Origin: Hymenobacter sp. ISL-91
Lineage (GTDB): Bacteria; Bacteroidota; Bacteroidia; Cytophagales; Hymenobacteraceae
Direction of reading: 5' to 3'
DNA: 64,000 bases
Assembly (NCBI RefSeq): GCF_018613725.1
Contig: NZ_JAGGPS010000016.1
Location: 35,157 to 99,156 of the forward strand
The notes under the pieces are model-generated. The model was not told the DNA's origin, did no database searches, and was given only the letters and a program-made list of their open reading frames with translations. Shown here piece after piece: positions 56,968 to 64,000 of the stretch. Numbering within the stretch: the first letter of the stretch is position 1; the number at the start of each line of letters is the position of its first letter. The translations under genes were made by a program, and so were the position numbers.

Positions 56968-57729
56968 ATGAAAAAAGTTGCTCTCCTGGCCGCTATTGGC
57001 GTTGCCTCCATTTCTGCTGTACAGGCTCAGGACGCCGGTGGCTTCCGTATCGGGCTGAAAGTTGGTGGTACCTACTCCAACATCTCGGGCGACAATGTAG
57101 GCCAGATTACTGGTGCCAACTACAGCGCCGACCTGGGCGACTATAAGCTGGGCTACAATGCCGGTATCGGCGTAAGCATTCCGATTTCGTCCGACGGCTT
57201 CTTCTCCTTCGCACCCGAGCTGCTGTACAACCGCAAAGGCTACGAGCTGACCTCTACCCAGTCGAGCGGATTCAACCCGGGTACGGTAAATGGCAAGACC
57301 ATTGACAAGCAGGAAACCGAGCAGCAGCGCGTGCTACACTACCTCGATGTGCCGTTGCTGGCCCGGATCAATGCTGGTGGTCTGTTTTTTGAGCTCGGCC
57401 CGCAGGTAAGCTACCTGTTTGGCTCGAAGGTGAAAAACCAGGTAACGACCAAGTACACGGACGGCAGCAAGGACAAAGTAGAAAGCAATAGTGGCTTCCG
57501 CGACTACACCGGCGTAAGCCGCGACGATGCCTACAAGTCTGACCTGGCCCAGTTCGATATCAGCGGTGTGGCCGGTGTGGGCTACATGACGGAGGGCGGC
57601 ATCAGCCTGGGCCTGCGGTACGCCCGGGGCTTCAACTCGCTCATCGACACCAAAGACCAGGATAACGAGCCCAAGGCCTTCAACAACGCCTTCACCCTGC
57701 AGCTCGGCTACCTGATTCCGACCCGCTAA
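56968..57729 (+). CDS. Outer membrane beta-barrel protein, array member 1
   Basis: The start at 56968 (MKKVALLAAIGVASISAVQA then Q) gives 253 residues. Short repeated strands (FRIGLKVGGTYSNISGDN, FFSFAPELLYNRKGYEL, LHYLDVPLLARINAGG, LFFELGPQVSYLFGSK, GGISLGLRYARGFNSLID) are typical of the PorT/OMP_b-brl_2 small barrels. The RFFEAGPQ-like and LDVPLL blocks are shared with the next three genes. Its function is unknown; a structural or adhesion role in the outer membrane is possible. A terminator follows. Confidence 0.85.
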   Translation: MKKVALLAAIGVASISAVQAQDAGGFRIGLKVGGTYSNISGDNVGQITGANYSADLGDYKLGYNAGIGVSIPISSDGFFSFAPELLYNRKGYELTSTQSSGFNPGTVNGKTIDKQETEQQRVLHYLDVPLLARINAGGLFFELGPQVSYLFGSKVKNQVTTKYTDGSKDKVESNSGFRDYTGVSRDDAYKSDLAQFDISGVAGVGYMTEGGISLGLRYARGFNSLIDTKDQDNEPKAFNNAFTLQLGYLIPTR

Positions 57730-57754
57730 ACCGGCGCTCCGCGTCGCTCGATAT

Positions 57755-57791
57755 AAAGGCTGCTTTCCTGCTGGGAAGGCAGCCTTTTTTT
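57755..57791 (+). terminator. Rho-independent terminator
   Basis: AAAGGCTGCTTTCC pairs with GGAAGGCAGCCTTT (one G-T), short loop, then a run of T. Confidence 0.88.
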
Positions 57792-57982
57792 GTGTGCCTA
57801 TATGCCAGATAAACAGGCGCTCTGGGCGTGTCTGCTATGTGTCCGCTAACCAGGCGGGCAACTGGCCGGCGCCTGAAACAGGCTTGTGTGCCTCGGAGAA
57901 ACGGCTTCGGGAAACGATGGACTACAAACTTTCCGCGTAGCTTCGCCCCCGATTTTGCAGTCTATTTCCGAAGCCAACGCGC

Positions 57983-58585
57983 ATGAACAAGCTATTTTTT
58001 TCTTTGATACTAACCGGGGCCACTGTAGGGCTGTCGGGTACGGCCGTGGCTCAGCGCAACGTGTCGCTGGGCCTGAAAGCAGGCGCTTCACTGTCCAATT
58101 TTGTGGGTAAGGATGCCAAGGCCTACAAGGACATTGTGGGGTTCCAGGCCGGCGGCTTCGCCAATATCGGCTTCACCAACCTATTCGCCTTTCAGCCCGA
58201 AATCATCTACTCCCGCAAGGGCGCCAAGCTCGAAACGCCCGACCTGACCACGCGACTCGACTACGTAGATGTGCCGCTGGCCTTCCATGTCAACGCCGGT
58301 GGGCTGTTCTTTGAGGCAGGGCCGCAGGTGGGTTTCCTGGTATCAGCAAAGGACAAACTCGGCAATGCGACCGTCGATGTAAAGGATGCCTATAACACAG
58401 TCGATTTCGGCTACCTGTTTGGGTTAGGCTACCAGCGCAAAACCGGCCCCGGCATCGGGCTGCGCTACAACGGTGGCTTTACCAACGTGCTTGAGTCGGC
58501 AACAGTCGGTAACGTTACGTTTCAGAACCAGCGCCGTAACAGTGTGTTCCAGCTCTACGCCACGTTCTCGTTTCAGGGCCGCTAA
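57983..58585 (+). CDS. Outer membrane beta-barrel protein, array member 2
   Basis: This 200-residue protein has a signal peptide (MNKLFFSLILTGATVGLSGT, ending AVAQ) and the same core as its neighbours: VSLGLKAGASLSNFVGKDA, NLFAFQPEIIYSRKGAKLE, RLDYVDVPLAFHVNAGG, LFFEAGPQVGFLVSAKD and GPGIGLRYNGGFTNVLES. It is the shortest member. Its stop overlaps the ATG of member 3 by one base, showing translational coupling. Confidence 0.85.
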   Translation: MNKLFFSLILTGATVGLSGTAVAQRNVSLGLKAGASLSNFVGKDAKAYKDIVGFQAGGFANIGFTNLFAFQPEIIYSRKGAKLETPDLTTRLDYVDVPLAFHVNAGGLFFEAGPQVGFLVSAKDKLGNATVDVKDAYNTVDFGYLFGLGYQRKTGPGIGLRYNGGFTNVLESATVGNVTFQNQRRNSVFQLYATFSFQGR

Positions 58586-59379
58586 TGCCACCGAACCGCG
58601 TTTTTGCCTGGCCCATGTTGCTCGTGGGCGGGCTGCTACCTGCCCTGTTGCTGCTGAGTACGGCAGCTGCGGGGCAGCGGGTGCTGCTGGGCCTGAGAGG
58701 CGGCGGGACTTTTAGCAACGCTATTGGCCCCGATGCTACGGCCAGCCGGCTGCGCCTGGGAGCCACTGCGGGGCTGCTGGTGCGCCTGGAGCTGCCTGCG
58801 GGCCTGGCGCTGCAGGCCGAAGGGCTGTACGCCCAGCGCGGCGACAACGGCGCCAGCTACGGCTTTTCGGTGGGCCACCGCCTCGACTACCTGGCCGTGC
58901 CGCTGCTGCTGCAGTACCACCGCGACGGGCTGTTTGTGGAGGGCGGCGTGCAATACGGCCACCTGCTGCGGAGCACTCCCAACGAGCCACCCGCTTTCCG
59001 GCTGAGCGAGCTGACCTTTGAGCCAAGCGACCTGAACTTTGTGCTGGGCATCGGCTTTCAGGACAGCTCGGGCGTATCGGTGGGTTGGCGCTACGTGGGC
59101 GGGCTCGATAACGTGTTTCAGCCCGGCCAAATAAGTGGTACCGGCCAGCGCCAGCTGCGCAACAGCAGCCTGGAGCTGTACCTGAATTACGTGTTCGAGC
59201 CCCGGCAGGTGGGCCAGCTTACCGTAGCCACTGGCCGGGGCATCGGGCGGGGCGCACTTGGGGCAGTGCGGCTGATAGGCCGGGCACCGAGCGCGCTGTT
59301 GCGGGCCGTGCAGCGGCGCCAACGTCCGCCCGCCCCAGCACCAACTCCTGTTGCCACGCCGCCCGCCCTGCCCGAGTAG
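58585..59379 (+). CDS. Outer membrane beta-barrel protein, array member 3, with basic tail
   Basis: This 264-residue protein begins at the ATG that overlaps the previous stop. The barrel part has LLGLRGGGTFSNAIGPDA, LALQAEGLYAQRGDNGAS, RLDYLAVPLLLQYHRDG, LFVEGGVQYGHLLRSTP and GVSVGWRYVGGLDNVFQ, the array signature in diverged form. After about residue 205 there is a 60-residue tail, RQVGQLTVATGRGIGRGA then LGAVRLIGRAPSALLRAV and a basic/Pro-rich end (RRQRPPAPAPTPVATPPALP), not part of a barrel. This gene is GC-richer than its neighbours. Coupled translation suggests a partnership with member 2. Confidence 0.8.
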   Translation: MPPNRVFAWPMLLVGGLLPALLLLSTAAAGQRVLLGLRGGGTFSNAIGPDATASRLRLGATAGLLVRLELPAGLALQAEGLYAQRGDNGASYGFSVGHRLDYLAVPLLLQYHRDGLFVEGGVQYGHLLRSTPNEPPAFRLSELTFEPSDLNFVLGIGFQDSSGVSVGWRYVGGLDNVFQPGQISGTGQRQLRNSSLELYLNYVFEPRQVGQLTVATGRGIGRGALGAVRLIGRAPSALLRAVQRRQRPPAPAPTPVATPPALPE

Positions 59380-59531
59380 TTGGCCTATACCAGCACAAGT
59401 CATCAGAAAGCACATCAGAACAGCGCATTCGGCCGGCCGGTATGCGCCAGCTAAGAAAACACGCTAATCTGGCACGCTTTTCGTCCTGCTCGTGTTTGTA
59501 CCCACTTTTTTCAACTAAACGGGTTTCTCCT

Positions 59532-60191
59532 ATGAAAAAGTCTCTGCTGGCTGCGGCCGCTCTGCTCGCTACTGTTGCTGTTACCGAAACCAAAGCGCAG
59601 GGCATCCGCCTGGGCCTGAAAGGCGGTGCCAACCTCTCCAACCTTTCCGGCGACCTGGTTAACAAGGATGGCTACGACTACAAAACCGGCTTCCACGGCG
59701 GCCTGATGCTTAATGTTGGCCTGATTGACGACGGTTTCCTCTCGCTGCAGCCCGAGGTGCTGTACTCGCAGAAAGGCTACGAGTACGACAGCAACCAGGC
59801 ATTCGGCACGTTCCGCCGCGAAGGCGACGTCACGTATAATTACATCGACGTGCCGGTGCTGCTCAAAGTGAAAGCCGGCAACCTGTTCTTCGAAGCCGGC
59901 CCCCAGTACAGCTACCTGCTGAAAGTAAAGGACGAGTCGACCCGTTCGCTCGGCGGTACCGTAATTGCCCGCACGGAGGCCGAGCGCGACCTGAAAAACG
60001 TAAACCGCAACGAGTTCGGTTACGTGGCCGGCCTGGGCTTCCAGTCCGATTCGGGGGTACTGCTGGGCGTCCGCTACAACGGAGCCCTCACCGATTTCGC
60101 CAAGAACGACAGCTACAACAACGGCGAACTGACCAACGCCCGCAACCAGGTGTTCCAGGTTTCGCTGGGCTACCTGCTGCCCGGCCGGTAA
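59532..60191 (+). CDS. Outer membrane beta-barrel protein, array member 4
   Basis: The start at 59532 (MKKSLLAAAALLATVAVTET, KAQ) gives 219 residues; the frame from 59442 is not secretory at its start. The barrel strands are the same as in members 1 and 2 (GIRLGLKGGANLSNLSGD, SLQPEVLYSQKGYEYDS, YNYIDVPVLLKVKAGN, LFFEAGPQYSYLLKVKD, GVLLGVRYNGALTDFA). It ends GYLLPGR, similar to member 1 (GYLIPTR), so the two ends of the array are closest. Function is unknown. Confidence 0.85.
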   Translation: MKKSLLAAAALLATVAVTETKAQGIRLGLKGGANLSNLSGDLVNKDGYDYKTGFHGGLMLNVGLIDDGFLSLQPEVLYSQKGYEYDSNQAFGTFRREGDVTYNYIDVPVLLKVKAGNLFFEAGPQYSYLLKVKDESTRSLGGTVIARTEAERDLKNVNRNEFGYVAGLGFQSDSGVLLGVRYNGALTDFAKNDSYNNGELTNARNQVFQVSLGYLLPGR

Positions 60192-60237
60192 GCAGTAGCA
60201 TTCCACAGAAAAGGGCTTTTCTGTGGAATGCTACTGC
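60192..60237. terminator. Long perfect hairpin between array and dipeptidase
   Basis: A 22-bp perfect stem (GCAGTAGCATTCCACAGAAA onward) with only GG between the arms lies directly after the OMP stop and just before the converging dipeptidase stop. There is no clear T-run. It probably ends transcription from both sides. Confidence 0.75.
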
Positions 60238-60255
60238 CATAAAGCGCCAAAGGGC

Positions 60256-61620
60256 TTACTTCATGGCCGCCGCATAGTTCTGGTAGAAGTGCGGGATGGT
60301 TTCGATGCCCTTCATAAAGTTGAAGACGCCGTAGTGCTCGTTGGGCGAGTGAATGGCATCGGAATCGAGGCCGAAGCCCAGCAGTACGGTGTCGAGGCCC
60401 AGCTCGGTTTTGAACATGGCCACGATAGGGATGGAACCGCCACCGCGGGTGGGAATGGGGCGCTTGCCGAAGGTGGTTTCCATGGCATCGGCGGCCGCTT
60501 TGTAAGCCACCGAGTCGGTGGGGGTTACTACGGGCTCCCCGCCGTGGTGGGGCTTTACCGTTACCGTTACGCCGCTGGGCGCAATACGGGTAAAGTGCTT
60601 CTGAAACAGGGCCGTAATTTCGTCGGAGGTTTGGTTGGGCACCAGCCGCATCGAAATTTTGGCGTAGGCCTTGGAGGCAATAACCGTTTTGGCACCCTCG
60701 CCGGTGTAGCCGCCCCAGATGCCGTTCACATCGAGCGTAGGCCGGATGCCCACGCGCTCAACGGTGGTGTACCCTTTCTCGCCGTACACGTCGGGCAGGC
60801 CGATGCTCTTTTTGAACTCGTCGTCGGAGTGCGGTACGCGGTTTAGCTCCTCGCGCTCCTCGGCACTCAGCTCGGCTACGTTGTTGTAGAACTCGGGGAT
60901 GGTGATGTGGTTGTTCTCATCGTGCAGCGAGGCAATCATCTTACAAAGCACGTTGATGGGGTTGGCCACCGCGCCGCCGTAGAGGCCCGAGTGCAGGTCG
61001 CGGTTGGGGCCGGTTACCTCTACCTCGTGGTAGCTCAGGCCGCGCAGGCCCACCTCAATGCTAGGCTCATCGTTGGCCAGCATGCCGGTATCGGATACCA
61101 GAATCACGTCGGCCTTGAGCTTCTCCTTGTTGGCCCGCACGAAGATGCCCAGGTTGTTGGAGCCCACTTCCTCTTCGCCCTCAATCATGATTTTGATGTT
61201 GCAGGGAAAGTCACCGGCCTGCTTCATCACCTCCAGCGCCTTCACGTGCATGTACACCTGGCCTTTGTCGTCGCAGGCGCCACGGGCATAAATCTTCTCG
61301 TTCTTGATGACCGGCTCAAACGGCGGCGAATCCCACAGCTCGTAGGGGTCGGCGGGCTGCACGTCGTAGTGGCCGTACACGAGCACGGTGGGCAGGCTGG
61401 GGTCCACCAGTTTCTCGCCGTACACGATGGGGTTGCCGGCCGTAGGGCACAGCTCCACATTATCGAGGCCTACTTCCTCGAAGCGGGCTTTGAGGTAATC
61501 GGCGGCCTTTAGCACGTCGCCGTGAAACTTAGGGTCGGCCGAAACCGACGGAATCCGGAGCCAGTCAATCAGCTCGGTAAGGAAGCGGTCCTGGTTTTCT
61601 TTCAGATAGGTCGTATCCAT
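60256..61620 (-). CDS. M20-family dipeptidase
   Basis: This 454-residue metallopeptidase has the two-zinc M20 signatures: VLVYGHYDVQPADPYELW, RGACDDKGQVYMHVKALEVM with the bridging Asp, EGEEEVGSNNLG with the catalytic Glu, and HSPNEHYGVFNFMKGIE at the C-terminal ligand His. A dimerisation domain with GPNRDLHSGLYGGAVANPIN is in the middle. It is probably cytoplasmic; there is no signal peptide. Such enzymes cut dipeptides such as carnosine-type or general dipeptides; exact substrate cannot be told. Confidence 0.92.
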   Translation of the reverse strand: MDTTYLKENQDRFLTELIDWLRIPSVSADPKFHGDVLKAADYLKARFEEVGLDNVELCPTAGNPIVYGEKLVDPSLPTVLVYGHYDVQPADPYELWDSPPFEPVIKNEKIYARGACDDKGQVYMHVKALEVMKQAGDFPCNIKIMIEGEEEVGSNNLGIFVRANKEKLKADVILVSDTGMLANDEPSIEVGLRGLSYHEVEVTGPNRDLHSGLYGGAVANPINVLCKMIASLHDENNHITIPEFYNNVAELSAEEREELNRVPHSDDEFKKSIGLPDVYGEKGYTTVERVGIRPTLDVNGIWGGYTGEGAKTVIASKAYAKISMRLVPNQTSDEITALFQKHFTRIAPSGVTVTVKPHHGGEPVVTPTDSVAYKAAADAMETTFGKRPIPTRGGGSIPIVAMFKTELGLDTVLLGFGLDSDAIHSPNEHYGVFNFMKGIETIPHFYQNYAAAMK

Positions 61621-61691
61621 ATGAAGGGAGGCAAGTGGGGGTAACTATTGGCTGTACAAATGCGTGTGACTATGGGCCGAAGCTCAGCAAC

Positions 61692-62102
61692 TTATCTGGC
61701 GTTGCATTGCCGGAGCCATTGCATGGCCGCCTGCTCGTCGCTGAACATCTTCACCTCAAACGCTTTTAGCTGAGCGTAGAAGGCCTGGGCCGATTCGTCG
61801 GCCAGCGAGTCGGGCGTGGTAACCATGGCAAAGTAGCGCAGGCCGGCGGCGGCGGCGTTGGGGGCCCATTCGTTCAGCACCCACTCCAGCGAGTGGTCCC
61901 AGGGCCCGATAACCTTGCGCGTGTCGTTGAGTACGCAATAGAAGCCTGCTTCGGCCAGCGCCGTAGTGTAGGCGTGGGCACCAGCCTTAATGCTCTCAGC
62001 CGTAAGATAACCTACCCAGTCCACGGCAATCCAGCGGTTAACCGTGTCATCCTCCACCGTGATATAGGGCCGGCCCAGGGAGCTTTTGAGTTCTTGTTTC
62101 AT
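61692..62102 (-). CDS. STAS/SpoIIAA-like protein, paralogue 1
   Basis: Start at 62102 (MKQELKSSLGRPYITVEDDT) gives 136 residues with no signal peptide. The pattern RWIAVDWVGYLTAESIKAGA then CVLNDTRKVIGPWDHSLEWV and YFAMVTTPDSLADESAQAFY suggests an alpha/beta fold of the STAS/SpoIIAA-like type, seen in many Bacteroidota. It shares spacing and key residues (NDTR/ADTR, W-x(4)-W/W-P, RYF-xxV) with the next upstream gene, 42 bases away on the same strand. Function is unknown. Confidence 0.72.
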   Translation of the reverse strand: MKQELKSSLGRPYITVEDDTVNRWIAVDWVGYLTAESIKAGAHAYTTALAEAGFYCVLNDTRKVIGPWDHSLEWVLNEWAPNAAAAGLRYFAMVTTPDSLADESAQAFYAQLKAFEVKMFSDEQAAMQWLRQCNAR

Positions 62103-62144
62103 AACAACGGCAAAGGGAAGCAGCAAAGAGAATAGGAGAGAGTA

Positions 62145-62588
62145 TTAGCCAGCGGCTGGCCCGTGCAATGCCTGCTGCAGCCAGTGCTTGGCCTCAGGCA
62201 GGGTGCGGTAGTGCACAACCTCAATGGTGTAGGCGTCGGCGTTGGCGGTGTTGGCCGTATAGCCCTGCACCGACATCTGGCCAAACACGCTTTCGGGCGA
62301 CACAAAGCTCACGTGCCGGATGCCGGCGGCGTGGGCCCGGGGATTCCAGTCGGTGCGCAGCCAGTGCTGGTCGTCGGGCGTGACGGCACTGACCAGGCGG
62401 GTATCGGCCAACCAGCCCAGCGGACGAGTGCGGTGACTTTCCTCGATGTAGAGCGCTAGGCCACGGTCCATGAGCGACTGAAACTGCTGCCGGTTGGCAA
62501 AACTGTGCCACTGCACAATCAGGCAGGGCACTTCGGGGGCCAGCAGCATGCTGCCGTATGTTTCAGTAATCAGAATCCTGTCGGGCAC
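62145..62588 (-). CDS. STAS/SpoIIAA-like protein, paralogue 2
   Basis: The likely start is the GTG at 62588 (VPDRILITETYGSMLLAPEV), with a TTG at 62594 and an ATG at 62549 as alternatives; about 147 residues. Shared features with the previous paralogue: W-x-F before the first helix, GWLADTRLVSAVTPDDQHWL, TDWNPRAHAAGIRHVSFVSP and a final helix with EAKHWLQQAL. The two genes look like an old tandem duplication. No signal peptide is present. Function is unknown. Confidence 0.68.
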   Translation of the reverse strand: MPDRILITETYGSMLLAPEVPCLIVQWHSFANRQQFQSLMDRGLALYIEESHRTRPLGWLADTRLVSAVTPDDQHWLRTDWNPRAHAAGIRHVSFVSPESVFGQMSVQGYTANTANADAYTIEVVHYRTLPEAKHWLQQALHGPAAG

Positions 62589-62750
62589 GGGCAAAGAGAA
62601 GGGTACGGCGGGAAGGAACAGGCTGGCCGGCCGGTGCTACGCACCGGCATCGGTTCCCGCGCAAACATACCGAAATCAGCCCGTATGCCCAAGCTGCGCC
62701 GGAATCCTGTTGCTGCCAACGCCAGGGAGTGTCTCTCCGGGGAATGTATG

Positions 62751-63392
62751 CTATTTCGTGTCCCAGGGCATGGGCACGCGGCTTTCGGTACCGGCCCGCA
62801 AACGGCCGATGTTGGCGCGGTGGGTGTAGACGAGCAGCGCCGCCAGCACAAAGCCAAACCAAAGCAGCAACGAGTTATTGGGCCGGAAGCCGGGCAGCAG
62901 CTGCAGCAGCGCAAACGTAACGCCGGCGCTCATGCTGCTCAGCGACACGTAGCGCGACACCAGCAGCACCACCAGAAACACTAGAATGCACACGCCCACC
63001 GTGGCCGGGGCAATGGCCAGCATCATGCCCAGCACCGTGGCCACGCCCTTACCGCCCCGGAAACCCGCCCAGATGGGGTAGATGTGCCCGACCACTGCCA
63101 GCACCCCGCAAGCCAGCTGAAAGTAAAGCAGCTGCTGAGGCAGAATGGCGCCCTGGTTCAGCATAAGGGTAGCCAGCGAGGTAGCGGCCCAGCCTTTAAA
63201 CACATCAATGGCCATCACAAATGAACCCGGCTTTTTGCCCAGCACCCGGAAGGTATTGGTGGCCCCCGAGTTGCCCGAGCCATGCTCGCGAATGTCGAGC
63301 CCGAAGAAGGCCCGCCCTACCCAAAGAGCCGTCGGGATGGAGCCAATCAGGTAAGCGGCCACCAGCAGGCCAAGCACTAACGGTAAATTCAT
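62751..63392 (-). CDS. plsY: Glycerol-3-phosphate acyltransferase PlsY
   Basis: PlsY moves the acyl group of acyl phosphate to glycerol-3-phosphate in phospholipid synthesis. Start at 63392 (MNLPLVLGLLVAAYLIGSIP) gives 213 residues. Motifs: HGSGNSGATNTFRVLGKKPG and IWAGFRGGKGVATVLGMMLA, in a five-helix inner-membrane protein. The frame upstream to 63539 includes a long non-conserved stretch and passes close to a terminator. It stands alone between the STAS-like genes and the IS fragment. Confidence 0.95.
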   Translation of the reverse strand: MNLPLVLGLLVAAYLIGSIPTALWVGRAFFGLDIREHGSGNSGATNTFRVLGKKPGSFVMAIDVFKGWAATSLATLMLNQGAILPQQLLYFQLACGVLAVVGHIYPIWAGFRGGKGVATVLGMMLAIAPATVGVCILVFLVVLLVSRYVSLSSMSAGVTFALLQLLPGFRPNNSLLLWFGFVLAALLVYTHRANIGRLRAGTESRVPMPWDTK

Positions 63393-63536
63393 GCGGAAGG
63401 GAAGGAGGGGAAGGACGGGTAAAGATAAGCCGCGGCGCGAAGCTTCCGCAACGCGCAGCATTACCGACGCGCCTAAATACTTTCGTTCGACGATATATGG
63501 GCAGAAGCTTAGCCGGGCTGTGGTTCGCACTACACG

Positions 63537-63569
63537 CAAAAAGACCCGGCAGCTTAGCTGCCGGGTCTT
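63537..63569 (-). terminator. Rho-independent terminator at the transposase end
   Basis: AAGACCCGGCAGC and its complement with a TTA loop are next to a run of T on the minus strand, 22 bases after the transposase stop. Confidence 0.85.
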
Positions 63570-63590
63570 CCATTGAAGCTGTTTAAGTAG

Positions 63591-64000
63591 TCATGCAAAA
63601 GTAATCGTGTATTGTTTGCCGACGTTGGTTAAGACGTCTTCGAGTCGTTGGAGCAGTGTTTGGTCGGTGGCATAGTCTTGTGGCCTTATCCAGTAATGCT
63701 TGCAGCGGTGCCAGAGCAATTCGATGTGGTTGAGTTCGGGACTGTAAGGGGGCAAAAACAACAGGCTCAGGCCTGCCGCTGCCCACTGTTTGTGGCAGGC
63801 CTGCACCACGTGGGCTTTGTGAATGGAGGCGTTGTCAAGCACCAGCACCGTAGGACCGCTGAGCGTTTGACAGAAGTCGTGGACAGCCAGCACAAACAAG
63901 TCGGCTGTCAGGCTGCCTTCGCGCAGATAGGCTTGCACGGGCTGGCCTGGCACATGCGCCTGCCAGAAGCCCAGCACCGAGTGCCCGCCCCGTCCGCGCA
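63591..64000 (-). mobile_element. IS630-family transposase, C-terminal part
   Basis: The frame (about 136 codons) is open to the right window edge, so the N-terminus is missing. It is the C-terminal part of a DDE transposase: TVLVLDNASIHKAHVVQACH with the second Asp, and LLFLPPYSPELNHIELLWHR with the final Glu, then LLQRLEDVLTNVGKQYTITF. The first catalytic Asp is outside. No IS end could be fixed by eye; IS630 elements target TA. It may be intact beyond the window. Confidence 0.9.

Overview
The window is a GC-rich chromosomal segment of a gliding-type Bacteroidota, most likely Hymenobacter or a close relative in Cytophagales. This rests on gene content and protein style: gldB and gldD, a bamA-ompH-ompH block, doubled exbD and tonB genes, PorT-like small beta-barrels, a COX24-like 29-residue basic protein, DUF4332, and promoters of the Bacteroidota form TTTG-N17-21-TAnnTTTG. 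I saw no Shine-Dalgarno pattern, which fits the phylum. The genus is inferred, not proven. I saw no tRNA, rRNA, CRISPR array or prophage.

Layout. 1-5.6 kb: envelope assembly (uppS end, bamA, two ompH/skp genes, rluD). 5.7-12.8 kb: a minus-strand energy-transduction cluster, in reading order exbB, exbD, exbD, tonB, tonB, a small membrane protein, a PstS-like lipoprotein and a TPR protein. 13-19 kb: mazG, glmM, a cysteine desulfurase and two overlapping DUF2157-type membrane genes. 19-28 kb: PRC-barrel protein, ferrochelatase, the GTPases era and der, a repetitive small lipoprotein, murQ, a cytochrome b5-like protein and an arginase-fold protein with a degraded metal site. 28-39.5 kb: fatty-acid degradation (acyl-CoA ligase, MarR regulator, fused hydroxyacyl-CoA dehydrogenase/hydratase, thiolase, acyl-CoA dehydrogenase) followed by glutamate dehydrogenase. 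39.6-54.6 kb: genome maintenance and motility (recG, gldD, ssb, mutY, HU, a TPR protein, the COX24-like protein, RNase G, an OMP, gldB, yifB, pyrD). 54.6-64 kb: DUF4332 protein, a PagL-like enzyme, a run of four small beta-barrel proteins, an M20 dipeptidase, two paralogous STAS-like proteins, plsY and the end of an IS630-family transposase cut by the window edge.

How the genes work together. Outer-membrane biogenesis (BamA, Skp-like chaperones), TonB/ExbBD energisation and many OMPs form one theme; beta-oxidation under a likely MarR regulator is another. The most interesting non-coding signals are: a 12-base sequence in palindromic context shared by the promoters of marR and the acyl-CoA dehydrogenase; several classes of intergenic palindromic repeat (46-bp-arm elements in at least two copies, plus related ones); AGCT- and GTTAGCT-type repeats in several gaps; and a four-helix-bundle gene bounded by short inverted repeats inside the beta-oxidation cluster.

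Most of the window is housekeeping sequence. I did not find a clearly new multi-gene system; the best leads are listed as findings.
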